Source: Zhihengliuella flava (GTDB lineage Bacteria > Actinomycetota > Actinomycetes > Actinomycetales > Micrococcaceae). From it: a stretch of DNA of 64,000 nt. Under the pieces are notes generated by a model. The model was not told the DNA's origin and did no database searches. It saw nothing but the letters and a program-made list of their open reading frames with translations. Positions 47,386 through 57,467 of this stretch are shown here, in pieces (the stretch's first letter is position 1; each line of letters starts with the position of its first letter). The stretch is taken from assembly GCF_015751895.1 (NCBI RefSeq), contig NZ_JADOTZ010000001.1:62001-126000 (forward strand), in the 5' to 3' direction. A program made the translations under genes and the position numbers.

Positions 47386-49236
47386 GTGTCTCCATTGGCC
47401 CGCACCGCGCCGGTGCCCGCCGCCACTGATCCGGCGATTATCAGGAACTTCTGCATCATCGCGCATATCGACCACGGCAAATCGACCCTGGCTGATCGCA
47501 TGCTGCAGGCCACGGGCGTCGTTCAACCGCGGGAAATGAAGGCCCAGTACCTTGATCGCATGGACATCGAGCGTGAGCGCGGAATCACCATCAAGTCACA
47601 AGCCGTGCGCATGCCGTGGGAAGTGGACGGTCAAGCGTACGCCCTCAACATGATCGATACGCCAGGCCATGTGGATTTCACCTATGAGGTGTCGCGGTCC
47701 CTCGCCGCCTGTGAAGGGGCCATCCTGCTCGTGGATGCGGCCCAAGGGATCGAAGCTCAGACGCTGGCCAATCTCTACATGGCCATGGAGAACGACCTCA
47801 CGATCATTCCGGTCTTGAACAAGATCGACCTGCCGGCCGCGCAGCCAGACAAGTATGCCGAGGAACTCGCGAGCCTGATTGGCGGGGAGCCCGAGGACGT
47901 CTTGCGGGTGTCCGGGAAGACGGGCGAAGGCGTCGAGGCGCTGCTGGACCAGATCGTTCGCGAACTGCCGCGTCCGGTCGGCGAGGCCAACGCGCCGGCC
48001 CGTGCCATGATTTTCGATTCGGTGTATGACAGCTACCGCGGCGTGGTGACTTATGTCCGCGTGGTTGACGGCAAGCTCGAACCGCGCGAGCGGATTCAAA
48101 TGATGTCCACTTTGGCTAGTCACGAACTGCTGGAGATCGGCGTTAGCTCGCCGGAGCCGACGCCCACGAAGGGCCTCGGCGTGGGGGAGGTGGGCTACCT
48201 CATCACGGGCGTCAAGGACGTGCGGCAGTCAAAAGTCGGCGACACCGTCACCAACTTGAAGAAGCCGGCCGAGCAGCAGCTAGCCGGTTACGAGGAACCG
48301 AAGCCCATGGTGTTTTCGGGCCTCTATCCCATCGATGGGTCTGATTATCCGACCTTGCGCGACGCCCTCGACAAACTGCAGTTGAACGACGCCGCCCTCG
48401 TGTATGAGCCGGAGACTTCTGTGGCGTTGGGCTTTGGGTTCCGTGTGGGCTTCCTCGGGCTCCTGCATCTCGAGATTATTCGTGAGCGCCTCGAACGTGA
48501 GTTTGGCTTGGATTTGATCTCTACGGCACCCAACGTGATCTACGAGGTGATGACCGAAGACAAGCAGATCGTCCAGGTGACGAACCCGAGTGAGTTCCCG
48601 GAGGGCAAGATTCTTGAGGTCCGGGAACCCATGGTCTCTGCGACCATTTTGGCGCCCAGCGAATATGTGGGAGCCATTATGGAACTGTGTCAAAATCGGC
48701 GCGGTCAAATGGGAGGAATGGATTATCTATCCGAAGATCGCGTGGAAATGCGCTACCGCCTTCCGCTGGCCGAGATTGTCTTCGACTTTTTCGACCAGCT
48801 GAAATCTCGCACACGCGGCTACGCTTCGCTGGACTGGAAAGCTGATGGCGAGCAGGTCGCTGACTTGGTTAAGGTTGACGTGCTCCTCCAAGGCGACCAA
48901 GTGGATGCATTTAGCGCGATTACGCATAAGGATAAGGCCTACTCCTACGGCGTGATGATGACGCAAAAGCTTCGAGAACTGATTCCTCGGCAACAGTTCG
49001 AGGTGCCGATTCAGGCCGCCATCGGTTCGCGCATCATCGCCCGCGAGAACATTCGGGCCATCCGCAAGGACGTGCTGGCGAAGTGCTACGGCGGTGACAT
49101 CAGCCGCAAGCGCAAGCTGATCGAGAAGCAGAAGGAAGGCAAGAAGCGGATGAAGACGGTCGGCCGCGTCGAGGTGCCGCAAGAGGCCTTTATCGCGGCG
49201 CTGTCCAGCACGGGCGGCGACGACAAGAAGAAGTAG
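47386..49236 (+). CDS. lepA: Elongation factor 4 (LepA GTPase)
   Basis: Ribosomal back-translocase/biogenesis GTPase, 616 residues. G1 motif [13 protein letters not shown], switch [14 protein letters not shown], an EF-G-like domain V and the LepA-specific C-terminal domain ending [16 protein letters not shown] 47386 has GAGG 8 nt upstream and gives the usual length. The frame is open to 47197, but that would overlap the divergent PemK promoter. hemW follows directly. Confidence 0.97.
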   Translation: MSPLARTAPVPAATDPAIIRNFCIIAHIDHGKSTLADRMLQATGVVQPREMKAQYLDRMDIERERGITIKSQAVRMPWEVDGQAYALNMIDTPGHVDFTYEVSRSLAACEGAILLVDAAQGIEAQTLANLYMAMENDLTIIPVLNKIDLPAAQPDKYAEELASLIGGEPEDVLRVSGKTGEGVEALLDQIVRELPRPVGEANAPARAMIFDSVYDSYRGVVTYVRVVDGKLEPRERIQMMSTLASHELLEIGVSSPEPTPTKGLGVGEVGYLITGVKDVRQSKVGDTVTNLKKPAEQQLAGYEEPKPMVFSGLYPIDGSDYPTLRDALDKLQLNDAALVYEPETSVALGFGFRVGFLGLLHLEIIRERLEREFGLDLISTAPNVIYEVMTEDKQIVQVTNPSEFPEGKILEVREPMVSATILAPSEYVGAIMELCQNRRGQMGGMDYLSEDRVEMRYRLPLAEIVFDFFDQLKSRTRGYASLDWKADGEQVADLVKVDVLLQGDQVDAFSAITHKDKAYSYGVMMTQKLRELIPRQQFEVPIQAAIGSRIIARENIRAIRKDVLAKCYGGDISRKRKLIEKQKEGKKRMKTVGRVEVPQEAFIAALSSTGGDDKKK

Positions 49237-49238
49237 GC

Positions 49239-50468
49239 ATGCCCGGACCCCTTCCGCTGGGCGATCCCGCCCCTGCTGACGGACTGTTGCCTGAAAGTGC
49301 GGCGACCGGATCGGCTGAGCGTGACTTCTCTGTCTACGTCCACATTCCCTTTTGTGCGGTGCGGTGTGGCTACTGCGACTTCAACACGTATACCGCCACT
49401 GAACTTGGTTCGGGGGCCTCTCAAGCAACGTACGCTGGGGCGGCCTCGGCGGAAGTGCGGTTCGGCGCGGCCGCCCTCGAGCGCTCTGGTGTGGTCCCTC
49501 GTCCCGCCGGCACGGTGTTTTTTGGCGGCGGTACGCCGACGTTGCTGCCCGCGGAGGACCTTGTCAGCATCCTCGAGACCATTCGGCAGTCCTGGGGGCT
49601 GGCTGAGGATGCTGAAATTACGACTGAGGCGAACCCGGAATCTGTGACGCCGCAGACGTTTAGAACCCTCGCAGCGGGTGGGTTTACGCGCGTGTCCTTG
49701 GGCATGCAGTCTGCGGTGCCGCACGTGCTGCGTGTATTGGACCGGACGCATCGGCCGTCACGAGTCCCCTTAGCCGTGCAGTGGGCGCGTGAGGCTGGAC
49801 TGAGCGTGAGCGTGGACCTCATTTACGGCACGCCGGGCGAGAGCCTCGAGGACTGGCGCACCAGCCTGAGCGAGGCCATCTCTTACGCTCCGGACCATGT
49901 CTCGGCGTATGCCCTCATCATTGAAGAGGGGACCAAGCTCGCCGCACAGATCCGCCGCGGCGAGGTGCCCGACGTCGATGACGACGACCACGCGGATAAG
50001 TATGAATTGGCCGAAGAGATGCTCTCGAGCGCCGGTTACCGGTGGTACGAGGTATCGAATTGGGCGCTGCAGGCGGAAGCAGAATGCCGGCACAACTTGG
50101 CGTATTGGCGCGACGCCGACTGGTGGGGCGTCGGGCCCGGTGCCCACTCGCACGTTGGCGGAGTGCGCTGGTGGAACGTCAAGCACCCTGCCGCGTACCA
50201 ACAGCGTGTCGCTGCTGGAGAATCTCCGGCCGCGGGTCGCGAGCAACCAGATGCAGAGGCGCGCCTGCTCGAACGCGTCATGCTCGGTACTCGCCTGCGT
50301 GAGGGACTGCCACTCGACGTGCTCCCGGATGCAGCGCGACCGCGTGTCGGAGCCCTGATTGCGGACGGGCTCATTGACGGGCGTCAGGCCCTTAGCGGGG
50401 TGTTGCAGCTGACCCTGCGGGGACGTCTGTTGGCCGACGCCGTCGTTCGTCAAGTGCTGGGTTTCTAG
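49239..50468 (+). CDS. hemW: Radical SAM heme chaperone HemW
   Basis: This 409-residue radical SAM protein has the cluster motif CAVRCGYCDF (CxxxCxxC, near 43-50), GGGTPTLLP and the HemW-specific C-terminal domain. It is related to coproporphyrinogen dehydrogenase HemN but acts in heme delivery; the order lepA-hemW-hrcA is typical. The start is 2 nt after the lepA stop, so the two are cotranscribed. Confidence 0.94.
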   Translation: MPGPLPLGDPAPADGLLPESAATGSAERDFSVYVHIPFCAVRCGYCDFNTYTATELGSGASQATYAGAASAEVRFGAAALERSGVVPRPAGTVFFGGGTPTLLPAEDLVSILETIRQSWGLAEDAEITTEANPESVTPQTFRTLAAGGFTRVSLGMQSAVPHVLRVLDRTHRPSRVPLAVQWAREAGLSVSVDLIYGTPGESLEDWRTSLSEAISYAPDHVSAYALIIEEGTKLAAQIRRGEVPDVDDDDHADKYELAEEMLSSAGYRWYEVSNWALQAEAECRHNLAYWRDADWWGVGPGAHSHVGGVRWWNVKHPAAYQQRVAAGESPAAGREQPDAEARLLERVMLGTRLREGLPLDVLPDAARPRVGALIADGLIDGRQALSGVLQLTLRGRLLADAVVRQVLGF

Positions 50469-50485
50469 AACCGCAGCCCAGTTTT
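50457..50485 (+). terminator. Weak terminator candidate after hemW
   Basis: CTGGG (50457-50461) can pair with CCCAG (50477-50481), followed by TTTT (50482-50485). An inner GGTT/AACC pairing competes. It lies across the hemW stop and faces the convergent DUF4870 gene. Confidence 0.3.
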
Positions 50486-50503
50486 CTGCCTGAGATGGCT
50501 TGG

Positions 50504-50926
50504 CTACTGAATCAGGCGCAGGTTGAAGCGGTAGCGGTACGGGCGCCCCCGATTGGCCTCGAGGCCGGCGACGACACCAGAGACTGAGACGAAAACCCAC
50601 GTGGCCACCGCGAGCAGGGCGAAGAAGCCGCCGACGACAGGGATCAAGGTCAAAATATTGAACACCACCGCGGCGATGGTGAGAGGCAATGTGAAATTCA
50701 GGGCTTCCTTGGATTCCTGAGCCGTGAAGGCGCCGCGCTCGCGATAGACGTAGTAGATGACCGCTGCGGGAACACAACCGAGGATCGCACCAAAGTGGGC
50801 CATCGTTGCCCACTGCCGGTCTTGGCTTGGGGTCAGCGGCGCTGCCGCGGATGAGGAACCCTCGAATTGGGCGCCCGACGGGCCAGCATGGGAATCCCCG
50901 GGGGAACCAGGCCTCTGTTCGTTCAC
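50504..50926 (-). CDS. DUF4870 family membrane protein
   Basis: This 140-residue protein has a polar N-terminus (about 1-35) and three predicted membrane helices. MAHFGAILGCVPAAVIYYVY and ESKEALNFTLPLTIAAVVF are the DUF4870/Tic20-like signatures. Function unknown. GTG 50926 follows AAGGAG by 5 nt. It is convergent with hemW, and the DUF3097 gene lies upstream on the same strand. Confidence 0.92.
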   Translation of the reverse strand: MNEQRPGSPGDSHAGPSGAQFEGSSSAAAPLTPSQDRQWATMAHFGAILGCVPAAVIYYVYRERGAFTAQESKEALNFTLPLTIAAVVFNILTLIPVVGGFFALLAVATWVFVSVSGVVAGLEANRGRPYRYRFNLRLIQ

Positions 50927-51045
50927 CTGTACTCCTTCACGATGTCTTGACGACGACGGCTCGCAGGAGCGCGAGTCCGCTCGACAGGGTCAACTCTAAC
51001 GCTGCGAATGGCTCGAAGTGTGCAGCAGAGGATGTGAGAGGCACA

Positions 51046-51903
51046 TCACTCGCGCGGGGCGGTCAAGAAATCGATGACCTCTTCCACGCGGCCGAGGAGC
51101 GACGGCTCGAGGTCTGCGTACGAGTTGACGGAACCCAGCAATCGCTTCCAGCCCAGCGCTACGTCGGCCGCCGACTCATGGGGCCATCCAAGCCCACGTA
51201 GGATCCCGGTCTTCCAATCTGTGCCGCGCGGCACGGTGGGCCACGTGGTGATTCCGAGGGTACTGGGCTTGATGGCTTGCCAGACGTCGACGTAGGGGTG
51301 GCCGACGATGAGGACGTGGGAGGAGGCGCCAGGAACCCGGAGGGCCTCGGCGGCGATGCGCGATTCCTTCGAGCCTTCCACCAGGTGATCGACCAGAATG
51401 CCGAGCCGCCGCCCGGGTCCTGGCGCAAAGTCGCTGATCATCCCCGCGAGGTCGTCGACCCCGTGCAGGGGCTCGACGACGATGCCTTCTACGCGGAGGT
51501 CGTCACCCCAGACCTTCTCAACGAGTTCGGCGTCGTGCTTGCCCTCGACCCAGATGCGGCTGGCTCGTGCGGTGCGTGCGCGGGCACTCTCTACCCGAAC
51601 CGATCCAGAGGCTGTGCGTCTCTGGGCTGCGGTCGAGGCGGCGGGACGGGGCGGGACGATCTCGACCGGTTGTCCGTCCAGGAGAAACCCAAACCCGACG
51701 GGGAATGACTTGGTGCGCCCGCGGCGATCTTCGAGGGCCATCACCATCATTCCCCCAGCCTTCTCGAGGCCAACGACGGCGCCGACCCAACCCGACTCAG
51801 CGTCCTCGAGGACCATCCCACGTTCGACGGGCACTTGAGTGAGCTGCTGTGGCTTCGGTTTCGTGAGCTCTTGAGCGCCCCACGAGTAGTCGAACACGCG
51901 CAT
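51046..51903 (-). CDS. DUF3097 family protein
   Basis: This 285-residue actinobacterial protein is of unknown function. The N-terminal small beta domain (WVGAVVGLEKAGGMMVMALE) is followed by a Toprim-like segment with IWVEGKHDAELVEKVWGDDL and LGILVDHLVEGSKE, where Glu and paired acidic residues could bind metal. ATG 51903 gives MRVFDYSWG; a longer frame to 51972 is unlikely. It is divergent from the CIRCE-hrcA promoter. Confidence 0.88.
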   Translation of the reverse strand: MRVFDYSWGAQELTKPKPQQLTQVPVERGMVLEDAESGWVGAVVGLEKAGGMMVMALEDRRGRTKSFPVGFGFLLDGQPVEIVPPRPAASTAAQRRTASGSVRVESARARTARASRIWVEGKHDAELVEKVWGDDLRVEGIVVEPLHGVDDLAGMISDFAPGPGRRLGILVDHLVEGSKESRIAAEALRVPGASSHVLIVGHPYVDVWQAIKPSTLGITTWPTVPRGTDWKTGILRGLGWPHESAADVALGWKRLLGSVNSYADLEPSLLGRVEEVIDFLTAPRE

Positions 51904-52041
51904 CCTTCCGGGGTGACAGGGCGGCGGACAGCCCCTCGCGGGGGACTGAGGTCTCGCGGCCCGAGGGGCCAACGGACACCGGTGCGGCGTCTGTTCGCCA
52001 GCAGTGAGATGCTGACCATGCTAACAACGGGTCCAACGTAT

Positions 52042-52073
52042 TAGACTTAGCACTTGAACGTGTCGAGTGCTAA
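52042..52073 (+). promoter_or_regulatory. CIRCE operator and -10 element of hrcA-dnaJ
   Basis: TTAGCACTT (52047-52055), nine bases, then GAGTGCTAA (52065-52073): one mismatch from the perfect CIRCE inverted repeat. TAGACT (52042-52047) is the likely -10. HrcA encoded 23 nt downstream binds this element, so the operon is autoregulated by heat shock. Confidence 0.92.
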
Positions 52074-52095
52074 GTGAGCGGGGACGGAGGGAACG

Positions 52096-53109
52096 ATGTC
52101 GGAAGCACGCCGCCTCGAAGTCTTGCGAGCCATCGTCGAGGACTTCGTACATTCGCGAGAGCCGGTGGGGTCCAAGATGTTGCTGGACCGCCATCAGCTA
52201 GGCGTCTCGGCTGCAACGATCCGCAATGACATGGCCCAGCTTGAAGAGGAAGGGCTGATCGTGGCCCCGCACACCTCCTCGGGGCGAATCCCGACCGAGC
52301 AGGGCTATCGCCGTTTCGTCGACCGGATTGAGGACGTTCGGCCCTTGTCTGCGGCGGAGCGACGTGCCATCCAGGCGCTCATTGATGGGGCCAGCGATGT
52401 TGACGAGGTCATGGAACGCACGGTTCGGTTACTAGCTCAGCTGACCAACCAAGTGGCCGTGTTGCAGGTGCCGCAGTTTAGTCGCAGTGTGGTGCGCCAC
52501 ATCGAGCTGGTCGGCCTGGGCGGTGGACGGACCCTGGTGGTCCTGATTGCCTCCAATGGGCACGTTGATCAGCGCGTGGCCCAACTCGATCCCGAACTCA
52601 GCGAAGATGACCTCCACCTAGTGAAGAACGCGCTGCTGCGCGGTCTCGCGAACGCTCGGCTCGAGGAGATCGCTCGGCTTTGTGCCGCCGTCGTCGAGAC
52701 CCTGCCCCACCACCTGCACGATGCGGGTACCCGGGTGGGAACGGCACTAGCTGCCCTCTCGGATCACCGGGTGACGGACAGGATCGTCATGGCCGGCACT
52801 GCCAACCTCGCCCGCTCCAACAGAGATTTTTCCCTGACCATCACCCCGGTTCTGGAAGCCCTTGAGGAGCAAGTGGTCCTGCTGCGGCTCCTCTCGGAGC
52901 TAGAACTCGACCGTCGCGGAATCGCTGTGCGGATCGGCCGCGAGAACTTTTACGACGGATTCGAGGAGACCTCGCTCGTGGCCACGGCCTACGGCCCGGA
53001 CCAAGCCGCCAAGGTCGGCGTGCTGGGACCGACCCGCATGGACTACAGTTCTTCGATGGCCGCAGTGCGAGCTATCGCTCGATACCTCTCCCGCATACTT
53101 TCCACCTAG
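52096..53109 (+). CDS. hrcA: Heat-inducible transcriptional repressor HrcA
   Basis: Represses class I heat-shock genes by binding CIRCE. The 337-residue protein has an N-terminal winged helix ([37 protein letters not shown]) and the HrcA GAF-like dimerisation domain. Ribosome-binding site GGAGGGAACG. dnaJ follows after 67 nt. A CIRCE element lies in its own promoter. Confidence 0.97.
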   Translation: MSEARRLEVLRAIVEDFVHSREPVGSKMLLDRHQLGVSAATIRNDMAQLEEEGLIVAPHTSSGRIPTEQGYRRFVDRIEDVRPLSAAERRAIQALIDGASDVDEVMERTVRLLAQLTNQVAVLQVPQFSRSVVRHIELVGLGGGRTLVVLIASNGHVDQRVAQLDPELSEDDLHLVKNALLRGLANARLEEIARLCAAVVETLPHHLHDAGTRVGTALAALSDHRVTDRIVMAGTANLARSNRDFSLTITPVLEALEEQVVLLRLLSELELDRRGIAVRIGRENFYDGFEETSLVATAYGPDQAAKVGVLGPTRMDYSSSMAAVRAIARYLSRILST

Positions 53110-53176
53110 ACCTGTTCGGCGCGCGAGAACCCGCGTCGCATCCTTCAGACCAGTTCGAAAGGACCTTGCGAACACC

Positions 53177-54301
53177 GTGAGCAATTACTATGACGTCCTC
53201 GGCGTGGCCCAAGACGCCTCCGCCGAGGAGATCAAGAAGGCCTACCGTAAGATGGCCCGGAAGCTTCACCCGGACGTGAATCCGGGCGAGGACGTCGCCG
53301 ACAAGTTCAAAGAGGTCAGCCGGGCCTATGAAGTTCTGTCCGACCCGCAAAAGCGGCAGAACTACGATGCCACTGGCGACGAGAACGGTGCTCCGGCCGG
53401 CGGCGGCTTCGGCGGCGGTGGTTTTGGGGGCTTCGGAGACATCTTCGAGCAATTCTTCGGCGGCGGCGCACAGCAGGGTCCTGTCTCCCGAACCCAACCG
53501 GGCCGGGACGCGCTGATTACGGCCACGATCGACCTCAAGGACGCGGTGCAGGGTGTCGTGCACCCGCTGGACATCGAAACGGCCGTCACCTGCAAGGCCT
53601 GTGAGGGGTCGTGCTGCCAGCCGGGCACGCAACCTGAAACGTGCACCAACTGCCAGGGCCGCGGCCAAGTCCAGCGGCCGGTGCGATCCATGCTGGGCAC
53701 CATGATGAGCCTCGAGACGTGCCACATTTGCCGCGGCTTTGGCAACACCATTCCGAATCCGTGCCACGAGTGCAATGGTCAAGGGCGAGTCCGCGAACGT
53801 GTGACCAAGCAGCTCAAGATCCCGGCCGGCGTGGCCTCCGGCACGCGCATCCACCTCGGCGGGCAGGGTGAGGCCGGCTTGGGCGGCGGGCCTAACGGCG
53901 ATCTGTATGTCGAAATCGAGGTACGCCGCCACAAGATCTTCGAACGTGACGGCAACGACCTCCACGCGACCATGCCCATTCCCATGACCGCCGCCGTGCT
54001 CGGCACGGACCTCAAGTTTGAGACGTTCGACGGTGAGCAGGACATCACGGTTGACCCCGGAACGCAGTCCGGCACCAAGGTGCGGCTCCGAGAGCTGGGC
54101 GTGCCACGACTGCGCGGCTCAGGCCGCGGTGACCTTGTGGTCCACTTCCAAGTGGAGACCCCGACGAAGCTGACCGATGAGCAGCGCGCGTTGGTTGAGC
54201 AACTCGCCGAATTGCGCGGTGAAGAGCATGCCGAGGGGCGCCTCGCCGATCGCGGGAACGTCTTCACGCGGCTGCGGGACAAGTTCGGTCACCGCGGCTG
54301 A
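53177..54301 (+). CDS. dnaJ: Chaperone DnaJ
   Basis: Hsp70 co-chaperone, 374 residues. J domain (about 1-66) with HPD in KLHPDVNPG, a G/F-rich linker (about 68-100), a zinc region (about 135-215) and C-terminal substrate domains. The zinc repeats are [27 protein letters not shown] and CHECNGQGR. The first departs from CxxCxGxG because the last Gly is Cys. Being next to hrcA and without dnaK, it is the DnaJ2-type copy. The stop overlaps rsmE (TGATG). Confidence 0.96.
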   Translation: MSNYYDVLGVAQDASAEEIKKAYRKMARKLHPDVNPGEDVADKFKEVSRAYEVLSDPQKRQNYDATGDENGAPAGGGFGGGGFGGFGDIFEQFFGGGAQQGPVSRTQPGRDALITATIDLKDAVQGVVHPLDIETAVTCKACEGSCCQPGTQPETCTNCQGRGQVQRPVRSMLGTMMSLETCHICRGFGNTIPNPCHECNGQGRVRERVTKQLKIPAGVASGTRIHLGGQGEAGLGGGPNGDLYVEIEVRRHKIFERDGNDLHATMPIPMTAAVLGTDLKFETFDGEQDITVDPGTQSGTKVRLRELGVPRLRGSGRGDLVVHFQVETPTKLTDEQRALVEQLAELRGEEHAEGRLADRGNVFTRLRDKFGHRG

Positions 54302-55068
54302 TGAGCAACCAGGCCTTCGTCATTGAGCCGGCCGTCGCGGATCATGCGGCGGTCGGCGACGTCGTCGCGCTGTCTGGCGACGAAGGCCATCATGCGGTCA
54401 CGGTTAAGCGGGTGCGGGCGGGCGAAAGAATTGACCTGATGGATGGCAGAGGTCGCCGATTGGTGACGACTGTCGAGACGGTCTCCAAGCGCCACCTCGA
54501 GGCGCGGGTGGAGCAGGTCATGGACGAACCTCGCCCCGCCCGGCGGGTGACGCTGATTCAGGCTCTGGCTAAGGGGGATCGAGACACGCAGGCCGTCGAG
54601 GCAGCGGTGGAGCTGGGCGTCAGTCGTGTGGTGCCCTGGCAAGCGGAGCGTTGCGTGGTTCGTTGGTCCGGGGATAAGGCCCAGAAGGGCCGCTCGAAGT
54701 GGGCCGCAACGGTGCGCGCAGCAGTCAAGCAGTCCCGCCGCGCCTATGAGCCGGACGTCGACGCTGCGGTGACGACGACGGAACTGAGCGCGTGGATTGC
54801 CGCTGACGCCGCGCGTGCGGTGCTGGTCCTGCACGAGGCCGCGACTCAGCCGCTCGCCGAGGCGGTCACCGACCTGATGGCAGATCAACCAGACCTGACG
54901 GAGCTGGGGCTAGTGGTCGGCCCCGAGGGCGGTATTTCGCCGGCTGAGCTAGAGCAGCTCACGCGTGCCGGTGCTCGGCCGGTCCTCTTGGGCCAGCATG
55001 TGCTTCGCGCAGGAACCGCCGGCCCGGCGGGAGTCGTTCTCGTCCGGCATCTGGTGGGGGAGCTTTAG
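54301..55068 (+). CDS. rsmE: 16S rRNA (uracil1498-N3)-methyltransferase
   Basis: SPOUT-class methyltransferase of 255 residues. An N-terminal PUA-like domain (GDEGHHAVTVKRVRAGERID) is followed by the knotted SAM-binding domain with LVVGPEGGISPAELE and GQHVLRAGTAGPAGV. It overlaps dnaJ by one base, the common hrcA-dnaJ-rsmE order. Confidence 0.96.
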   Translation: MSNQAFVIEPAVADHAAVGDVVALSGDEGHHAVTVKRVRAGERIDLMDGRGRRLVTTVETVSKRHLEARVEQVMDEPRPARRVTLIQALAKGDRDTQAVEAAVELGVSRVVPWQAERCVVRWSGDKAQKGRSKWAATVRAAVKQSRRAYEPDVDAAVTTTELSAWIAADAARAVLVLHEAATQPLAEAVTDLMADQPDLTELGLVVGPEGGISPAELEQLTRAGARPVLLGQHVLRAGTAGPAGVVLVRHLVGEL

Positions 55069-55100
55069 CCCGGGGGAGTGCATGGAGCGGGTGCAGTGGG

Positions 55101-56021
55101 TCATGAGCCCTTTCCGCCGACGCTAAAGGTCTTGGAATCCTCAGCCCGTCGCTCGCCCTCTTCCGTGAGCCCCCACACGGAGACTTCGTACGTTCCGGCG
55201 GGGAGGTCCAACGCCAGCGCATACAGGCCGTCCTCGGCCTGCTCCGTAACGGCCCCGGACTGTTGCGCTGAGTCGGAGTCGAGGGGCCGGACACGCCAGC
55301 GAAGCCCCTGCGCAAAGTGTTCCGCCACACCAGAGATCTCAAGCTCCCCACTGGAGCGTTCACTTCCGTGTTGCGGAGAGATGAGCCAGACGGGGGCCTG
55401 ATATTCACCGCGTCGAGGTATGGGGCGATTGAGCTTGACGTGGCCAAATGCGGGGCGGTCCGACCGGCCGTCGATTAAGAGCTGCACACGAGGTTGGGCG
55501 CCCTCAGAGAGTAGGCCCGCGTTCCACGCGGCGGCTGTGGCGGTGAAGACCAGTTGTTGTACCGCTGCATCGGCGCGCTCGGGTGAGAGATCAGCATCGA
55601 AGGCGTCCCCACCGATGTCGACCGTGATGACGTTGTCCGTGCTGATGGACGTGCCGAGGTCTTCCGTGGCCTGCCATACGGATGAGTAGTCCGGATCGAA
55701 CGGCTGGGCCGAGAGCATGTAGTGGATGCTGGTCGCGATCGGATCCCCGTGGTCTTGGCCGTGGACGAACTCGCGGTAGAGGCGTGGTGCGCCGTCAACG
55801 TCCCCGAACCAGTACACCGGGGTCAGCTTGGTGGAGGTCACCGATTCCTGCCGCGCGCTGCGTGCGGCGGACTCCTGATCCAGCGTCACCGCAGGAGCGC
55901 TCGTCATGCTGTCCGCCTGGGGTGCGATCGCTGCCTGGGGTGCACACGCGGTGGCAACCACAGCGGCTGCGACCGCGGCACCGGTCAGGCGGAGTGATCT
56001 GCTGAGGTGGATACTGGGCAC
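55101..56021 (-). CDS. GerMN-domain lipoprotein
   Basis: This 306-residue secreted lipoprotein has an N-terminal signal MPSIHLSRSLRLTG with a hydrophobic stretch and lipobox ending ATAC (Cys26). A GerMN-like domain follows (about 60-200, TPVYWFGDVDGAPRLYREF), then a Gmad2 Ig-like domain (about 210-300, PVWLISPQHG). The architecture is shared with actinobacterial cell-envelope lipoproteins beyond spore formers; function unknown. GTG 56021 is the only start that leaves a proper signal peptide. The longer frame (to 56180) puts about 50 polar residues in front and is rejected. It is convergent with rsmE. Confidence 0.85.
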   Translation of the reverse strand: MPSIHLSRSLRLTGAAVAAAVVATACAPQAAIAPQADSMTSAPAVTLDQESAARSARQESVTSTKLTPVYWFGDVDGAPRLYREFVHGQDHGDPIATSIHYMLSAQPFDPDYSSVWQATEDLGTSISTDNVITVDIGGDAFDADLSPERADAAVQQLVFTATAAAWNAGLLSEGAQPRVQLLIDGRSDRPAFGHVKLNRPIPRRGEYQAPVWLISPQHGSERSSGELEISGVAEHFAQGLRWRVRPLDSDSAQQSGAVTEQAEDGLYALALDLPAGTYEVSVWGLTEEGERRAEDSKTFSVGGKGS

Positions 56022-56237
56022 TCGGTGAGGTCTTTCGGGCGGTGGACAGCGGACAAGCCATTTCTGGCACAGGTCTTTCAGATTGCCATACGAGGGTGCT
56101 GCTTGCGCGCGAAAATCCCGTGCTGGGGATAACCGTTGCCGTACTGATACTCGAGAGTGCGTAGTTATGCGGTGTTTCATAAACCTCTCAGCGCTGGTGC
56201 CGTAGATCTTCGCGATGGCCTCACGAGGCGAGTCACG

Positions 56238-56243
56238 TAGAAT
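56238..56243 (+). promoter_or_regulatory. -10 candidate for the phoH operon
   Basis: TAGAAT in the 292-nt gap between the lipoprotein gene and phoH, 70 nt before the start. No clear -35. The rest of the gap shows no gene or strong hairpin to me. Confidence 0.4.
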
Positions 56244-56313
56244 GTGATCAATCGGCTCAGGCGGCGCGTAGGGCGCGCCGCGCGACGACTTTTCAGGAGG
56301 AACTGCCCAACCG

Positions 56314-57465
56314 ATGACTCACGACGCCGACGCACCTTTGGGTGCCAAACTGCAGGGCACGCTGTCCTCGATTGACGACTCGGACGCTGGAGTCCAGCGA
56401 GCGCGTGCCAGCGCTGCGCCCGAACTCGTGACCTTCGCGTCGACCGAGGAAATGGTGGCCTCGCTCGGTGCGCACGATGAGGTGCTTCGCATCCTGCAAA
56501 GCGTGTACCCCCGCACCGTCTTGCATGTGCGGGGCAATGAGTTGACGGTGACGGGCGAGGCCGAGCAGGCGGGTCGAGCGCTCCGAGTGGTTCAGGAGGC
56601 GCGGTCGCTCGCCGCCAAGGGCACGCGGGTGAATCCGCAGTTGGTGGAGCAGCTTGTCCGCATGGTTAACGATCATCGCGCGGTCCCCGCCGGCGCCGGA
56701 GACGTGTTTGGGCTCAATATCCTGTCCGGCCGCGGCCGCAGCATTCGGCCGAAGACGGTCAACCAAAAGTCGTACGTCGATGCCATCGACGAGAACACGG
56801 TGATTTTTGGGATTGGTCCAGCGGGAACCGGTAAGACGTTTCTGGCCATGGCTAAAGCTGTTCAGGCCTTGCAGGAAAAGGAAGTCAGTCGGATCATCCT
56901 GACGCGGCCCGCCGTCGAGGCGGGGGAGAAGCTCGGATTCTTGCCGGGCACCCTGACGGACAAGATCGATCCGTATTTGCGACCGCTCTACGATGCCTTG
57001 CACGACATGATCGACCCGGAAACCATTCCGCGTCTCATTGCCGCAGGAACGATTGAAGTGGCGCCCTTGGCGTACATGCGCGGACGCACGCTCAACGACG
57101 CGTTCATCATCCTCGATGAGGCGCAGAACACCACGCCGGAGCAGATGAAAATGTTCCTGACGCGTCTGGGGTTCGGGTCCAAAATTGTCGTCACGGGAGA
57201 CGTCACTCAGGTGGATCTGCCTGGCGGAACGAAGTCCGGTCTGCGCATCGTGACCGACATTCTGGACGGAGTCGAAGACATCGCGTTTTGCCGGCTGGGC
57301 GCGGACGATGTCGTCCGTCACCGGCTCGTTTCCGACATCGTCTCAGCGTACGAATCGTGGTCCGACGCTGAAGAGAGGCGCGCTGAAAAGCGCGCCCAGC
57401 GCCGTGCTTCCCCTCAGGCGCGCGCTCGGTCTGAACGACGTCGTCCGCAGTCCGAGGAGGACTGA
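56314..57465 (+). CDS. phoH: PhoH family ATPase
   Basis: This 383-residue PhoH-like ATPase has Walker A GPAGTGKT (near 169), Walker B FIILDEAQNTT and sensor VVTGDVTQVDLPG. The N-terminal part (about 45-95) resembles a KH-like RNA-binding fold. The C-terminus is Arg/Glu-rich and disordered. The gene is next to ybeY as in most bacteria, which supports a role in RNA or ribosome metabolism. Confidence 0.95.
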   Translation: MTHDADAPLGAKLQGTLSSIDDSDAGVQRARASAAPELVTFASTEEMVASLGAHDEVLRILQSVYPRTVLHVRGNELTVTGEAEQAGRALRVVQEARSLAAKGTRVNPQLVEQLVRMVNDHRAVPAGAGDVFGLNILSGRGRSIRPKTVNQKSYVDAIDENTVIFGIGPAGTGKTFLAMAKAVQALQEKEVSRIILTRPAVEAGEKLGFLPGTLTDKIDPYLRPLYDALHDMIDPETIPRLIAAGTIEVAPLAYMRGRTLNDAFIILDEAQNTTPEQMKMFLTRLGFGSKIVVTGDVTQVDLPGGTKSGLRIVTDILDGVEDIAFCRLGADDVVRHRLVSDIVSAYESWSDAEERRAEKRAQRRASPQARARSERRRPQSEED

Positions 57466-57467
57466 GC

